Both the position numbers and the translations under genes were made by a program. The notes under the pieces are model-generated. The model had not been told where the DNA came from. It ran no database searches and saw only the letters and a program-made list of their open reading frames with translations. A stretch of 64,000 nt of DNA from Psoroptes ovis (taxonomy: Eukaryota; Arthropoda; Arachnida; Sarcoptiformes; Psoroptidae): positions 3,659,001 to 3,723,000 of the forward strand of contig PQWQ01000005.1 of the NCBI GenBank assembly GCA_002943765.1. The letters are read 5' to 3'. How positions within the stretch are numbered: the stretch's first letter is position 1; the number at the start of each line of letters is the position of its first letter. Below, one piece after another: positions 14,317 through 26,864 of this stretch.

Positions 14317-17300
14317 TTATTTATTCATATCATTATCAGTATTATTGCTTTGGCTGCTGCTACTGCTACTGTTACCATTATTATTACTGCTGTTATTATT
14401 ATCAATTAAACCGGCTGAACGTGCCATTGAATAGAAAATAGTCGTAGGATTTTTTAACAAATTATCTGGCCGATCAAATTCAGCAACCATGCCATCATTC
14501 AATACAAGGATACGATCTGAATCCATTATTGTATTTAAACGATGAGCAATTGTCAATATTGTACAATCATTGAATGCATTACGTATTGTTTGTTGTATAA
14601 GCGAATCGGTTTCAATATCAATAGCAGCTGTAGCTTCATCTAGTACGAGGATTTTGGTTTTACGCAGCAATGCACGAGCCAAACAAACTAATTGTCGTTG
14701 ACCTACGGATAAATTTGAACCATTTTCGCTGATTTCATATTCCAATTGTCCTTGTAATGATGCGGCAAATTGTTTCAAATGTGCTAATTCCAAGCAACGC
14801 CATATTTGTTCATCGGAAAATTTTCGAAAAGGGTCTAAATTCGTACGTAGGGTTCCCGAAAATAGTACAGGGTCTTGTGGAATGATTGTCAGGCAATTAC
14901 GTAGCTGATGTAGACCAATTTTTGAAATATCGACCCCGTCAATAAGTATTGTACCGTTTGCCGGTTCAATCAGCCGAAACAAGGCTAAGGTCAACGATGA
15001 TTTTCCAGCACCAGTTCGGCCAACGATCCCGATTTTTTCACCTGATTCAATGGTTGCCGTTATATTTTTCAACACCAGATCCAGTCCTGGACGATATCGG
15101 GTCCCATATTCAACAAATTCAATACGACCTTCACTAGGCCAATCGGCTGGTGGCGCTGCTTGTTCGATGGTCCAATCAGCTTCAATTTTTAGGTCCGTAT
15201 ATTCAAGTATACGTTCAACACTTACGATACTAAAATTTTGGAGAAAAAAAATTTGAAAAAAAATAATTAGTCACAATTTAGATCAGTAGATGGCGCTAAA
15301 TCTCCAGAAATTTTTTCAAAAAAATTACTTAGTTTCAATATCAGTCGTAGATCGTACAATATAATTAAGATTTTGTGTCGTATTCAGCGCATAGGTGATG
15401 ATCAAACCGACCGAGCTAGAATCCATTTCATGACGATAGTATACGGCAAATAATGCGGCAAAAAATACGATAAAATTCGCTATCAATTCCAGCCGTATTG
15501 ATAGCCAACGATTCGATATGATCATGGCCATATTACAAGAATTATTTATATCAGCATTTGAATCATTTTTCAATATGAATTGTTTTGCACAATCAAATGC
15601 ACGTATAGTGTTTACACCTGATAATGTTTCACTAAAATGTGAATAAACCGGTGATTTTGTTATGGATTCAATACGTTTCAATTGTCTTGCTGTTGATATG
15701 TATAATCTCTGAAAATAAAGTAGAAAAAAAGTTTTCATAAATAATAAATATTAATATATTTATTGATTATATCTCGAATTGACAAGTGATATATAAAAGT
15801 TTTGATCGTTAATATACGACCATACGAACATAATTCATATAAATATTGAAACTTTGACATCAACCAAATAAAACATTGATGAAAAATTAATGAATTTTCA
15901 ATGAAATATATTTAGTTGTCCGAAAAGTTTTGGCTGATTTTCATTGAGCAACTCTATTGAATTATTTTATTGAAAAAGCCGAATGAACTTTTCGGACAAT
16001 CTAAATAAATAAATCGCTGAAATATGGTTAAGTAGTATATTGGGTACAGTAGAAAAATGTCTTTGAAAAATAAAAATAAATTGAAAACAATTGATTCAAA
16101 ACAATACAAAACAAAACAAAAAATGATGATGATGATTGATCGATCATATTTTGATTATTAATGATCAAAATAAATAAATATTAGGCTGTCCGAAAAGTTT
16201 TGGCCGATTTTCATTGAGCAATTCTTTTGATTAAACGGAATGAACTTTTCGGACAACCTAATATCCTAAACCACTATTATTATTATATAAATAAATGGTC
16301 ATTTTTTTACTTGGAATTATTATTATTTCAAATGAAAAATGTTCAAAATAAATAAAAAAATAGAACTTACCTGTATAAAATAAAAACACAAAACTACAGG
16401 TAAAATAATTGTTAAAAATATTGGTAATTCTATACCACAAAGATATATATATCGGGCATTATTTATATTAATGGGATGACAATGGCCATTTCATCGATAA
16501 ATGGCACCAAGTTTACCAGGTGCCCAGCAGTAAATACCCAGCAGTAAATTGACCAGTGCCCGAAATTGACCATTGAAATTGTGATTTCATAAATTGTTTT
16601 CCATTCATTTTTCGTTGATCGTTTTGTTTGGTTCCATTGAAAATACATTATTTTCAATTTATTTCATTTTTTAAATGTTTCAATCCGTAGAAAATAAACC
16701 AACGGAAGTTTATGTTAGGGGACCAAGGGATCATCATCAAAGGGAAAATTGAAATTTTCAAAAAAACCATAGTCCATAGACCCATAATGACAATAGAATT
16801 TTTTTTTTTTTTTTTTTTGCAGCCAAAATCATCATTATCATCATTAATCAGTGCAGTGGTGGCGGTGACAATGTTGGCGGTGACGATGGTGGTTGTGGTG
16901 GTGGTGGCCATGGAATATTATGGGCCATGGGATATTTGAAGGGTGGTAAAAAATGGAAAATAATGATTATTAGTAAATGTATTCAATGAGTGTATATTCA
17001 TTTTCAAGGAAATAAATATATTTAGGCTGTTCGAAAAGTTCATTCTGCTTAATCAATAGAGTTTATAATGAAAATCAGCCATAACTTTCCGGACAGCCTA
17101 ATATTTTAAAATAAGAAATAATAGACATCAATGAAATAGTGAAACAACAAACAAATCGACAAATGTATATCAGTCCGTATCCATAAAGATTAATGTATAA
17201 TCAATGTTATAATTTCGATGCTTGTTCATTTGCGAATCAAGTTGTTGTTGTTGTTGGCAGAATTTTGCCCTATCATTCACTCTATTTCTAGCTTCCTACC

Positions 17301-20300
17301 CCTTAGATCTTTTGCCAACAATTTCAAATGTTCAGATGTGTGTTTCATTCATGTACTTCAATGTATATAGATGAATATATCCAAGAATATATGGAAACGA
17401 ATACAAAGAAACAACAAATATCAATGAATGAATTATCTCTTAAATAATAAGAAAATGTCTAAGAATAAAATAACAAAACTTTATTTTTATTAGATTGTCC
17501 AAAAAGTTTTGGCTGATTTTCATCAAGCAACTCTATACGATTAAGCGGTATGAACTTTTCGGACAACAACCTAATAGACATACAACACACAGAATGACAT
17601 TTATTGTCGTTTGTAGTAAAAATGAATGAATGAATGAATTGAATGAAATGAAGACAATCGAAATGAATGAATGTTGGACTTAGGAGAATGAGAATTGAAT
17701 GAATAAAATAAACTAAAAATGAACAAAAACTTACTGGTCGAAATAATGATCAATGTTGCTAATGTTGAAAATAGACAGGCTATAAATAATCTTTGATATT
17801 TTTTATTTTTATTTTTTCGAAAAAAATGTTATTCAGGGTTTATTGTTTGTTTCGGTTATTTTATACGGGTATTTTTTTTCGGTTATTTTTGAAAATTTTT
17901 CCCCGGTATCATTTACCAGTGGTTTCGGGCATTTGTCGTCGCAAATTTTCGCAGGTAATTTCCAGGTACCAGAAAAATGAATAGTTTGTATCATCCGTGG
18001 ATCATAATGTAAAATGTTTTGGAAAAAATAGAAAAAATTGAAGAAAATTATTTGAACATTTGAGTAGAGTGAATACACAGTGAATAGCGAATAATGAACA
18101 TTAACGAATATAAATTATAATAATAAACTGGTTATATTTGTTTATACAAACAGACAGCTATTCAACTTTGGTTTATTTCAATTTATTTTGGCCATTATTT
18201 GTGTAATTTATTTACCTAAAATTTGATTGTATCGATTGATCACAAACATCAATATCTTTACTAAAACGATTCAATATACGCCCTAAAGGTGTTACATCAA
18301 AAAATGACATCATTGAACGAAATATTGTGAATAACATTTGATTATGTAATGATTTGGCTGCATTAATAATTCCTTTGGTCATCGCCAGCCAACCTAGGCC
18401 ATTGAATAGGCCTTGACTAAGTCCAATTGCACCTGTACAATTCGATAGATAAATAAATAAATAAAACAACAAAAATCGATTATAAATCAATTATTAATCA
18501 ATCAAATTCTCAAATAATCATTGATGTAAATTACCATAAATAGCTAAATAATACATCGTTTCTGAATGATTCATCAAATCATTTAGTTGCTGTTGATGCT
18601 GTTCAGTTTCAGATGACCAAATTGATAACCAAACACCACTGCCAGCATTTGATAATTGTGCCAAGCCATAATTTAATAAAATAATCGTACACCATACGAA
18701 TGATATTGCACGTAAATAACGGCCATAAACATGAAATTTTACTTTGCCAATTTGTGCAACTTCTTTTTCAATCAATTTATTCACTGTGGCTGGGGCTATA
18801 GGTTCCATGGTCCCTGCCGGTGATGATTGTCTCATTGAATTGCTTTGAAAACTTTCACTTCGAGAATTAAATCGTTTGAATTCCTTTGATTGATTATCAC
18901 CCTGATCAATATCCTTATCATCATTATTATTACTAAATTGTTGAATTAAATTGGAAAAATAATTATTTTGTTTCATTAGTTTTGAATATGTTCCCGATTC
19001 AATTATTCGGCCATCACGTAGTACATAAATATAATCAGTTTCAGATAATAACCATAAATTATTCGTAACTAATATACGAGTTTTTCGACGTAATAACCCT
19101 GATTTTGATGATAATATATGTTCATAAATATGTTTACCAACATGTGAATCAACTATGGCAAATAAATTTTATTTTAATGATTTTCAAAAGTCATTTTGAA
19201 AGGTTTATAACTGATCATACAGACACTTACCAGCTGACAGTGTATCATCAAGCAGATATATATCAGCATCGCTATAACAAGCTCTTGCTAAACTGACACG
19301 TTGTTTTTGTCCTTTTTTTTTAGAAATTTGAAATTTGAGATCAAAGGATATTCGAGAGAGATATCAATTTCATAAAAAATTCATAAATTAAATTATTCGA
19401 GATTTTATAATATTAAAAGTATTTTAGGTTGTCCGAAAAGTTCTGGCTGATTTTCATATGAGCCGCCTCTATTCGAATAAGCCGAATGAACTTTTCGGAC
19501 AGCCTAATTTTGATTAAAATTAAATTCAAAAAATTGAAATAAATCACTCACCTCCACTTAAATTAATTCCTTTTTCACCAATTTCAGTTTGATCACCATC
19601 AATGAATACTTGTAAATCTTGTTCTAATGAACATGCTTTAATTGTTTTCCAATACAATTGCTCATTGAATGGTTGATTAAATAGGATATTATCACGTACA
19701 GTACCATTCTGTATCCATGGTTCTTGTGGTGTGTATGCAATTGTTTTGGATTTTTTTCTATGAAGGAATTCAAAAGGGAGAAAATCGATGAAATAAAAGA
19801 ATTTTGATTTGAAATTTGTAATTTCGTCTCTTTCAATGCACAATAATTGTGATGATAATAATTATTTTCAAATTAACAATTGTTTGTTGGTATATTTGTA
19901 AATATTAAATATTTTAGGTTGTCCGAAAAGTTTTGACCGATTTTCATCAAGCAACTTTATTGTGATTAAGCCGAATAAACTTTTCGGACAACAACCTAAT
20001 AAAAATAATGAAAAATTATTGATTATTGTTTTCTGATATCACACTTCGAATTGTTTATTATTATTATTAACAATTTCATTGATCATTGATCCAGAATGTG
20101 AATTTAGTGAATTTTTACTGCCGATTTGCCGCTTTCATTTTTATTTCGCCGAATTGTTCAAATAATTGTTTACAAATATTGGGTTGTCCCATAAGTTCTT
20201 GCTGTTTTTTCAATTTTTTTTCACTCAAAAAACGGCAAGAACTTAAGGGACAACCAAATAAATAATTGGAACACTACTTGGAATCATTTGGAATCGGTGG

Positions 20301-23300
20301 AAAGGAATTTTTTCGAGATATAAATACCAGAAAGTAACGAAACGAAAAATTCCAAAAATGGAAAATGCAATTGTGAAAATAATAATAATCGAAATAAAAA
20401 TATTTTTACATGGAAAAACATTAATCATTTGAAATATTTGAAGGTTGTCCGAAAAGTTCATTCGGCTTAATCACAATAGTGTTGCTCAATGAAAATTGGC
20501 CAAAACTTTTCGGACAACCTGTAATATGAAAATGATTTGAATTTTTTTCTGACTGTTTTGTTTGTTGTTATTTTGAATAAATGAATAAATGAATCGATGA
20601 ATGAATGAATGTTTATTTTCTAATAATAATAAATCAATGAATGAATGAATGAATGAATTGAATTGATCAATGTGTTTTTGATATGCCCACACAAACACAC
20701 AAATGGATACAAAAATCAGAAAAATATTTTGGTTGTCCGAAAAGTTTTGGCCGAATTTCATCATGGCAACTCTATTGATTATGCCGAATGAACTTTTCGG
20801 ACAACCACCTAATATTTTTTTGAATATTTCTGGAATCAAACAATTATTTTTCACATACATTTCAATAGTACCATTAGTCAATTCCATATTGCCAAGCATC
20901 GCTTGTAATAATGATGATTTTCCCGAGCCAACAGCACCGACAATCGCTACGAATGTTTTATCAATAATTTTCATATTAATTGATTGCAGTATTGGTTTCG
21001 CAGGGCTGCTGGTTTCAACGTTTACTTGTTTCTGTTCGAATGATTCCATGATTTCTTCCTTGGATTCAATAGAGTCTTCATTATGCCAACTAAATGAACA
21101 ATTTTCGAGGATTATTACATGTTTGTCATTGTCATTTATCAATGAATTCTTATCGTTTGAATCTGGTCTTTGAATATAATCAGTTAGCTCGCTTGAGCTA
21201 AGGAATTTATTCAATCTTTTGACCGAAACACTTGTCTATATAAGATTTTTAGGGTCAAAGGGTTTAAAATTGAAATTTTCAAATTAATTAAATGAATTCA
21301 ATTGATATATCACATACCATAATGATGAATGTAACCAGATTGGGCAACATTGCCAGCGGGAAACGTAATATATTGAATAAAGATAACGATACAAATGCTT
21401 TCGAAGCTGTCAATTGATTTCGGTGGTCAATACTGACATATAATGCAAATGTTATGAATGATACTAAGAATGGTGCAACATTCCATATTGCTTGTAGTAA
21501 TGCAGCTAAATAATTGATTCGTTTCAACATTTGTAACTCTTTTTCACGTATTTTATCGATACGTTCAATAAAGGCTAGCTCCCAGCTATACAGCTTAATG
21601 ATTTTCATACCATTCAATATTTCATTCATAGCTTTAACCCTTTCATCTTTCAGTTTCATTTGTCGTAATTGTAAACGTTTCGATATGTTTGTCAGATATG
21701 CATTTACAGGTATCAAAATTAACATGAAAAAGAAACCACCCAGTACACTGATGCCCAGCTCATTCCATAGCAATATCATTGATACAATTATTTGTAACGG
21801 GGCTGACCATATCAGATTAATAAAACCACTAATATCAACAAAACGTTGTGAATCGACTGCCATTAAATTGACAATTTGTCCGGTTGTAAATTTAGATCGG
21901 GAACTATTTGATAATCGTAACGATTTACGATAAATTGCCGCAATTAATTGTGTACGAATACGTAGACCAAATGTTATCATTCGATTAAAATAATAATTCA
22001 AAGCAAATATTTGTCCAGAAGTGACCAAAAACAATAGAACGGCAAAGAAATAACCATGCCATTCGGGTTGTTCCTTATCGCCGACAAAATTTATTAATTG
22101 TCTATTTGAAATTAGGAATAATTTTGAAAAATTCATGATTAAACTAACGAAGGACATACTTTAACACCATTGGATTAGCAAATACAAATATATCATTAAA
22201 TATTTTTGCCAATGAACCAGGTAAAAAATAATATTTCAATGTTGACCATATTATTTTCAATATATTTACATTGAAATGTTTTTGATGGGTCGTACGACCT
22301 TTGATATTATTTTTTGATGAATATTTTTTGTTGAATTCTTGTTGGAATTGTTCTAATTTCTTCGAATATAATTGATAATTATACAAGGAACTATCCTGAT
22401 AGCGGATTCGCCATATATCCGATAATATTATTGGTCGTTTGCGGCCTAAATATGTCAACGGTGAATACCAACTGAATGTTAGCCGAGATACGAACGAAGC
22501 CGATATTTTGGCAAACATTTTTTTCTGTTCTTCATTTGTCTGAATATTTAAAAAAAACAACGAAAATTGAGAATAATTCAAAGGCTATAGCCTTTATTTC
22601 ATCAAATTTTTTTCACCTTATCATTACTGGTAATAACATTGACAATACGATCAATTTCATTATCAGACAAAAAACTTTGTACGAATGATGCAAAGGTCAA
22701 CAAAAACATTCCGGTAATTATTGAAAAATTTATTAGTTTATTATTCCATATTGATCGATATGGATATTGATATCCATTTTCCAAGATGATCGAAACAAAT
22801 TCAAGAAACAACGATAGCGATTGTAAAGCTAAATATGTCCATATGGTTCCTGATGTATGGACATTATATTTGACCATTGACCAAAATAATATGGTCAATA
22901 TCATCTATGATTTAATCGGGAAAAAATAATTTCATTGAGTTGTCCCATAAGTTCTGGCTGTTTTTCGAATGGAAAAAAAATTTAAAAAACAGCAAGAACT
23001 TATGGGACAACCTAATATTTGAAGTAATTTGATTAACCTTCACAAACAAAAATAATAATTACCGAATAAATGAACCGCAGCAAGGCATTAACAATGTCAG
23101 CTGGATATAATTGAAAATTTTCATCCAAATCATCATGTCCATAATTCATTATGATCAATATTAAATGCATCAATGATAACGCATTGATGGCCAAAGCAAT
23201 CACAATACGTATACGATTATAGTGATTCCATTTAAATTTAAATAATGATAATGATAATTGTTCAAATGTAGAATGTTTCAAATGATTATTCAAATGATGT

Positions 23301-24345
23301 TTATGATGAAATTGATGCTGTTTATGCAATCTTCGCAGCGATATTCGCAATTGTCTTATTAATATTGGTAATAATAATGACAGATAAATGAATGGTGACC
23401 ATATCAGGATTGTTTTACGAAAACATAATGTTAATTGTGGATTGTTTGTATGCCATGTTAGCTGCGAATCCTAAATGTATTTTTATCGTGGGGTCAAAAA
23501 AATTGAAAAAAGATTCACCGAAATTCAAATATTCAATACAAATTTGTAAATGAAAATGTAAATGATGCAAATAAAAATAAATTTAAAACAATAACGATAA
23601 TAATGATTGTAATAATTACACAAATTGATAATTATCATTATCAATTTGTATTCACAAACATTTATTCAAATGAAAAATAAATGTGAATTCAATTTCATTC
23701 AGTGAAATTCAAGAAATTCAACGATTTCTTATTCGAAATTCTTCAAATTCTTTAAGACTTTAAGGAGGAAAAAATTTTCATTCAAAGATAAAATAAATTA
23801 TTATTTGGTTGCTATCAAAGAATTTCGACATCGAATTGAATGTTGATGTTTAATTGAATTTTAAATCATTTATATTTCGCATTGTCTTAGCTCTGGATAC
23901 ATTGAACCATTCAAACACATTTAAGAAGACATTCAATTCGAACAACAATTGAATTTATCGCTATTTTGTTCGTATCTCATAATCATTATCGCTATTTGTT
24001 CGTCATTATCATTATTATCATTCATTAATATAATCGTTTTGAAATAAAATAAAGAATAAAGAAATGATCATCATCATCATCATCATAAATGAATGAATGA
24101 TAATGATTATATATTTAATTATCATTACAAAACATAATGATTATTATCTTTTTATCTTGTGTTTATGTTTTGGTCTTGAATCAAAGACTAAACAATTCAA
24201 ATAATAAACGAAGCAATTGTACGAATAAGATGAGGCTAATCAAGGAAAAATTCTTATCTGTTTTTGCACATAAATCACTTACCCATATTGATTGTGACCC
24301 ACAATATTTGAACCAAAGGGTTTTATTGTCGAAATTATTCGACAT
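14317..24345 (-). CDS. ABCC1: Full-length ABCC/MRP-type ABC transporter, 14 exons, 1,609 aa
   Basis: ATP-driven exporter of the multidrug-resistance-associated family; relatives export glutathione, glucuronate and sulfate conjugates at the plasma membrane. Exons in coding order: 24345-24283, 23470-23063, 22904-22617, 22539-22160, 22101-21318, 21235-20859, 19757-19552, 19311-19231, 19152-18535, 18432-18216, 17790-17735, 16429-16371, 15708-15329, 15229-14317. All introns are GT-AG and all phases agree. Exons 1-3 form an N-terminal TMD0 (FKYCGSQSIW, then LTWHTNNPQLTLCF, matching the MRP start). TMD1 is about residues 330-640. NBD1 has Walker A GAVGSGKSS (741-749), LSGGQ (833-837) and IYLLDD (853-858). 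TMD2 is about 1000-1305. NBD2 has GRTGAGKS (1376-1383), Q-loop Q1424, LSVGQ (1479-1483), ILVLDE (1499-1504) and H-loop H1535. As usual in the family, NBD1 has Asp instead of the catalytic Glu; unusually, its H-loop is Asn893. A Ser/Asn-rich tail (about 1581-1609) follows NBD2. The assignment to ABCC is certain; one-to-one orthology with vertebrate ABCC1 is not. Confidence 0.95.
15911..16004 (+). repeat. MITE family A, forward, 94 bp
   Basis: In ABCC intron 12. Longer than usual because the core has an extra ATTGAATTATTTT segment, apparently a local duplication of TATTGAA. One G missing from the left end. Confidence 0.9.
16181..16261 (+). repeat. MITE family A, forward
   Basis: Second copy in ABCC intron 12, TA both sides, nearly intact arms. 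Confidence 0.94.
17022..17101 (-). repeat. MITE family A, reverse
   Basis: In ABCC intron 11. The core lost the TGCTC part (GAGTTTATAATG); arms have single changes (GTTCG, TTCCGG). Confidence 0.92.
17490..17574 (+). repeat. MITE family A, forward, triplet-expanded
   Basis: In ABCC intron 11, TA both sides. Right end has an extra CAA (GGACAACAACCTAA). Confidence 0.93.
19424..19507 (+). repeat. MITE family A, forward
   Basis: In ABCC intron 7; no TA flank visible. Core reads GAGCCGCCTCTATTCG. Confidence 0.92.
19914..19999 (+). repeat. MITE family A, forward, triplet-expanded
   Basis: In ABCC intron 6, right end GGACAACAACCTAA with TA. Confidence 0.93.
20179..20258. repeat. MITE family B
   Basis: In ABCC intron 6, TA both sides. 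GTCCCATAAGTTCTTGC pairs with GCAAGAACTTAAGGGAC; here the inner arms are T-rich then A-rich around a short loop. Confidence 0.94.
20440..20524 (-). repeat. MITE family A, reverse
   Basis: In ABCC intron 6; left end TTGAAGGTTGTCCG, right CAACCTGTAA. Confidence 0.92.
20728..20812 (+). repeat. MITE family A, forward, triplet-expanded
   Basis: In ABCC intron 6, ending only 47 bp from the exon 6 donor. Right end CAACCACCTAA carries an extra triplet. Confidence 0.93.
22935..23015. repeat. MITE family B
   Basis: Fills about half of ABCC intron 2 (158 bp). GTCCCATAAGTTCTGGCTG pairs with CAGCAAGAACTTATGGGAC. Confidence 0.94.
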
Positions 24346-24480
24346 TTTTCGTATAAATGGTTAATTTTTGTTGGTGTTGTTGTTGTTGTTGCTGTTGGAA
24401 CAATTGAATGATATTGAAATGATGATGATCATGAGAATATTGAATTGATTCAAATTGATTCTGATGAATAGGTGTAAAAA
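24346..24480 (-). other. Leader region upstream of the ABCC start codon
   Basis: Directly upstream of the ATG (context AAAAATGT) lies a CAA/CAG-rich stretch on the coding strand (about 24368-24400). No clear TATA box or initiator is visible. A reading frame here could encode a poly-Gln segment, but it stops before the ATG and does not join it, so I treat it as untranslated leader or promoter. Confidence 0.35.
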
Positions 24481-25270
24481 TTTTCCACAAATTTGATTGA
24501 TAGAATGTGCACTGAAAAAAAATTTCAATGTTTATTTATTGTCGATTTATGGATTTGCAAGAAATTTAATGTAATTTAATAATTAGTTTTTGATTGCGAC
24601 TATGAGGACAAATGAATGGATTGATAAGAAAATTTGACAAAACATTATTTTAAATAATAATTAAATTTTTTTAAGTGTGTCTTAATTTATGACTGTTGTA
24701 ATAATAATTAATTATTTATGTTTTTTGATCTTTGATTTTTTTTTTTTTTTTTTTTTGAAAATACTGATTGGTTGAAAAATTATGTTTGCACTTTTCTAGG
24801 GCTTATATATTTTTATTGTTCAATTAAATCAATTTGAAAAATTTTATTGAATTTCTTCCACTGCAAAACGTTTCAGTGACGTTTCAAATGGGTTTATGTG
24901 TTTATGTTTTGTTTTGTTGTCAAAATGTCATTGAATGATGATTCAAAATTCATTTCATTTATTGATTTGATTATTGAAGGAATTTTATGCCCAAACATTC
25001 AATAAATCAATGTATCATCATAAATGATAGATATTTTGAATCGTATTTCGATTGATTATTTCAATGCAATCATAATTGATTATTTCAATCATAAATCACA
25101 GACAATTTTCACTGAATATAAATGAAAAAAAAATATATCAACATTTTGACATTTTCAGTTCAAATTTCATTGGTTTTACATCATTTTTTTTTTACATTTT
25201 TAAATCAAATTCATTCTTCCCGATTTAATTTTTATTTCTTAAAATATGCGTTTAAGATGTTTCAATATAT

Positions 25271-25352
25271 TTAGGTTGTCCGTAAAGTTTTGGCCGATTT
25301 TTATGAACAACTCTATTTTGATTAAGCGTATTGAACTTTTCGGACAATTTGA
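25271..25352 (+). repeat. MITE family A, forward
   Basis: Right end degraded (CGGACAATTTGA) with TA; first copy upstream of the ABCC gene. Confidence 0.91.
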
Positions 25353-25984
25353 TACAAATGATAATGACAATTATCATCAAATTGTAAGTCAAATAGTCTT
25401 CGTCGCTGATATCAAAATTATATGATACAATTAAAATGTAAAACACTAAATTAAAACTAATTAAAATCAAATAAAATAAATGATAAAATTTTATGAATTT
25501 ATGACACACTGGAATTTGATCACAGGGGCAATCACAGTGGCAGTGGCAACCGGAATGAAATGATTTAAAATTTTAAATCGAAGCATTCAAAACATTTAAA
25601 ATTATTGAAATTTTGAATCAGAGTTCAAAATCAAGGATTTGAATGCGATTTCTCCCAGGGGCTATGCAGACCGAAATCAATCTCGAATCAACTTTGCAAA
25701 GAATCCAAAGATATTTTTGGCCCGAAACTTTTGACATATCTCAGACAATTTGACCATTTTAGACCAAGCGTTTATCTGTCTATTTATTTTCACCAATATT
25801 AAATCTTATCTTTTGAAAAATAAAAACAAGAATTTTTGACAAAGATAATACAACCATTGAATTATCCATTTAATTTATTTATATTTTTCTCATTAATTTA
25901 ATAGACCCAAATGAATTGAAATTTCATTATTATTATTATTATTATCGTTATGATTATGATTATTTCTGATATCTTTGAATTTTA

Positions 25985-26033
25985 TTTTTTCGCCATTTTT
26001 CTTGATTTTCGAGATGAGGAAATGGCGAAAAAA
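25985..26033. repeat. 14-bp inverted repeat, about 21-nt loop
   Basis: TTTTTTCGCCATTT and AAATGGCGAAAAAA. Confidence 0.85.
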
Positions 26034-26101
26034 CATAAATATAATTTTTTGAAATTAAATGAAAATAAATAAATAAAAATGTATCATTTTAAAAATATTA
26101 T

Positions 26102-26186
26102 TTAGGTGGCTGTCCGAAAAGTTCATTCGGCTTAATCGAATAGAGTTGCTGGATGAAAATCGGTAAAAACTTTTCGGACGACCCAA
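26102..26186 (-). repeat. MITE family A, reverse, triplet-expanded
   Basis: Left end TTAGGTGGCTGTCCG has an extra triplet; right CGGACGACCCAA with TA. Confidence 0.91.
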
Positions 26187-26327
26187 TACAAATGTTTTGA
26201 TATCTGTTGTGATTCATTCGATCATTCTTATTATTTCTTGTCTCATTTCGAAAAATAAATTTTTGGATCAATTTTTGAAAACTTATTTATGAGCATCCAA
26301 AAACGATTGTAATATCTCAAGAAAATA

Positions 26328-26408
26328 TTAGGGTTGTCCGAAAAATTCATTCCGTTTAGCAAATAGAGTTGCTTGATGAAAATAGGCCATAACTTTATGG
26401 ACAACCAA
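26328..26408 (-). repeat. MITE family A, reverse
   Basis: TA on left; right arm mutated to CTTTATGGACAACC and its edge is blurred. Confidence 0.9.
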
Positions 26409-26777
26409 ACTATATCATTGCAAATATACAAATATATCACCGAATAGATATTGACTATTATCATAATTTATTTTATTTTATTTTTTTTTTTTTTTTTGGT
26501 CCAATTTTTACACGAACAAATGTGATCAATTTTATTTCATTTTTATTTTTTAGTCGGTCGTTTTTGATGTATATTCTCAAGCATTTATTCGGGGCCCATT
26601 TCGTCCTCATGAATTTTTCGAATAGAAATATTGACAATTGTATATGTGAAGCATCAATTAAATTAAAACAAAGTTTATCTTATCTTGCTTGAAATAAAAA
26701 ATCGAAAAATACTGATAGTTATAACATTATTATCTTAAGATTTATATAAAATGAAATAATAATCTTTTCTCGATCTA

Positions 26778-26864
26778 TTAGGCTGTCCAAAAAGTTCATT
26801 CGGCTTAATCACGATAGAGTTGCTGATGAAAATGTGGCCAAAACTTTCCGGACAACAACCCTAA
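26778..26864 (-). repeat. MITE family A, reverse, triplet-expanded
   Basis: TA both sides; right end GGACAACAACCCTAA. Confidence 0.92.

Noticed and set aside
17735..17777. Shorter version of ABCC exon 11 starting after TTTATAG
   Set aside because: It breaks the reading frame (SLSIFNISN); the acceptor at CAAAG, 17791-17792, restores RLFIACLFSTLATL in phase.
24366..24500. Reading frame with poly-Gln upstream of the ABCC ATG
   Set aside because: It ends in a stop before the ATG and has no donor to join exon 2; the FKYCGSQSIW exon fits the family and phase.
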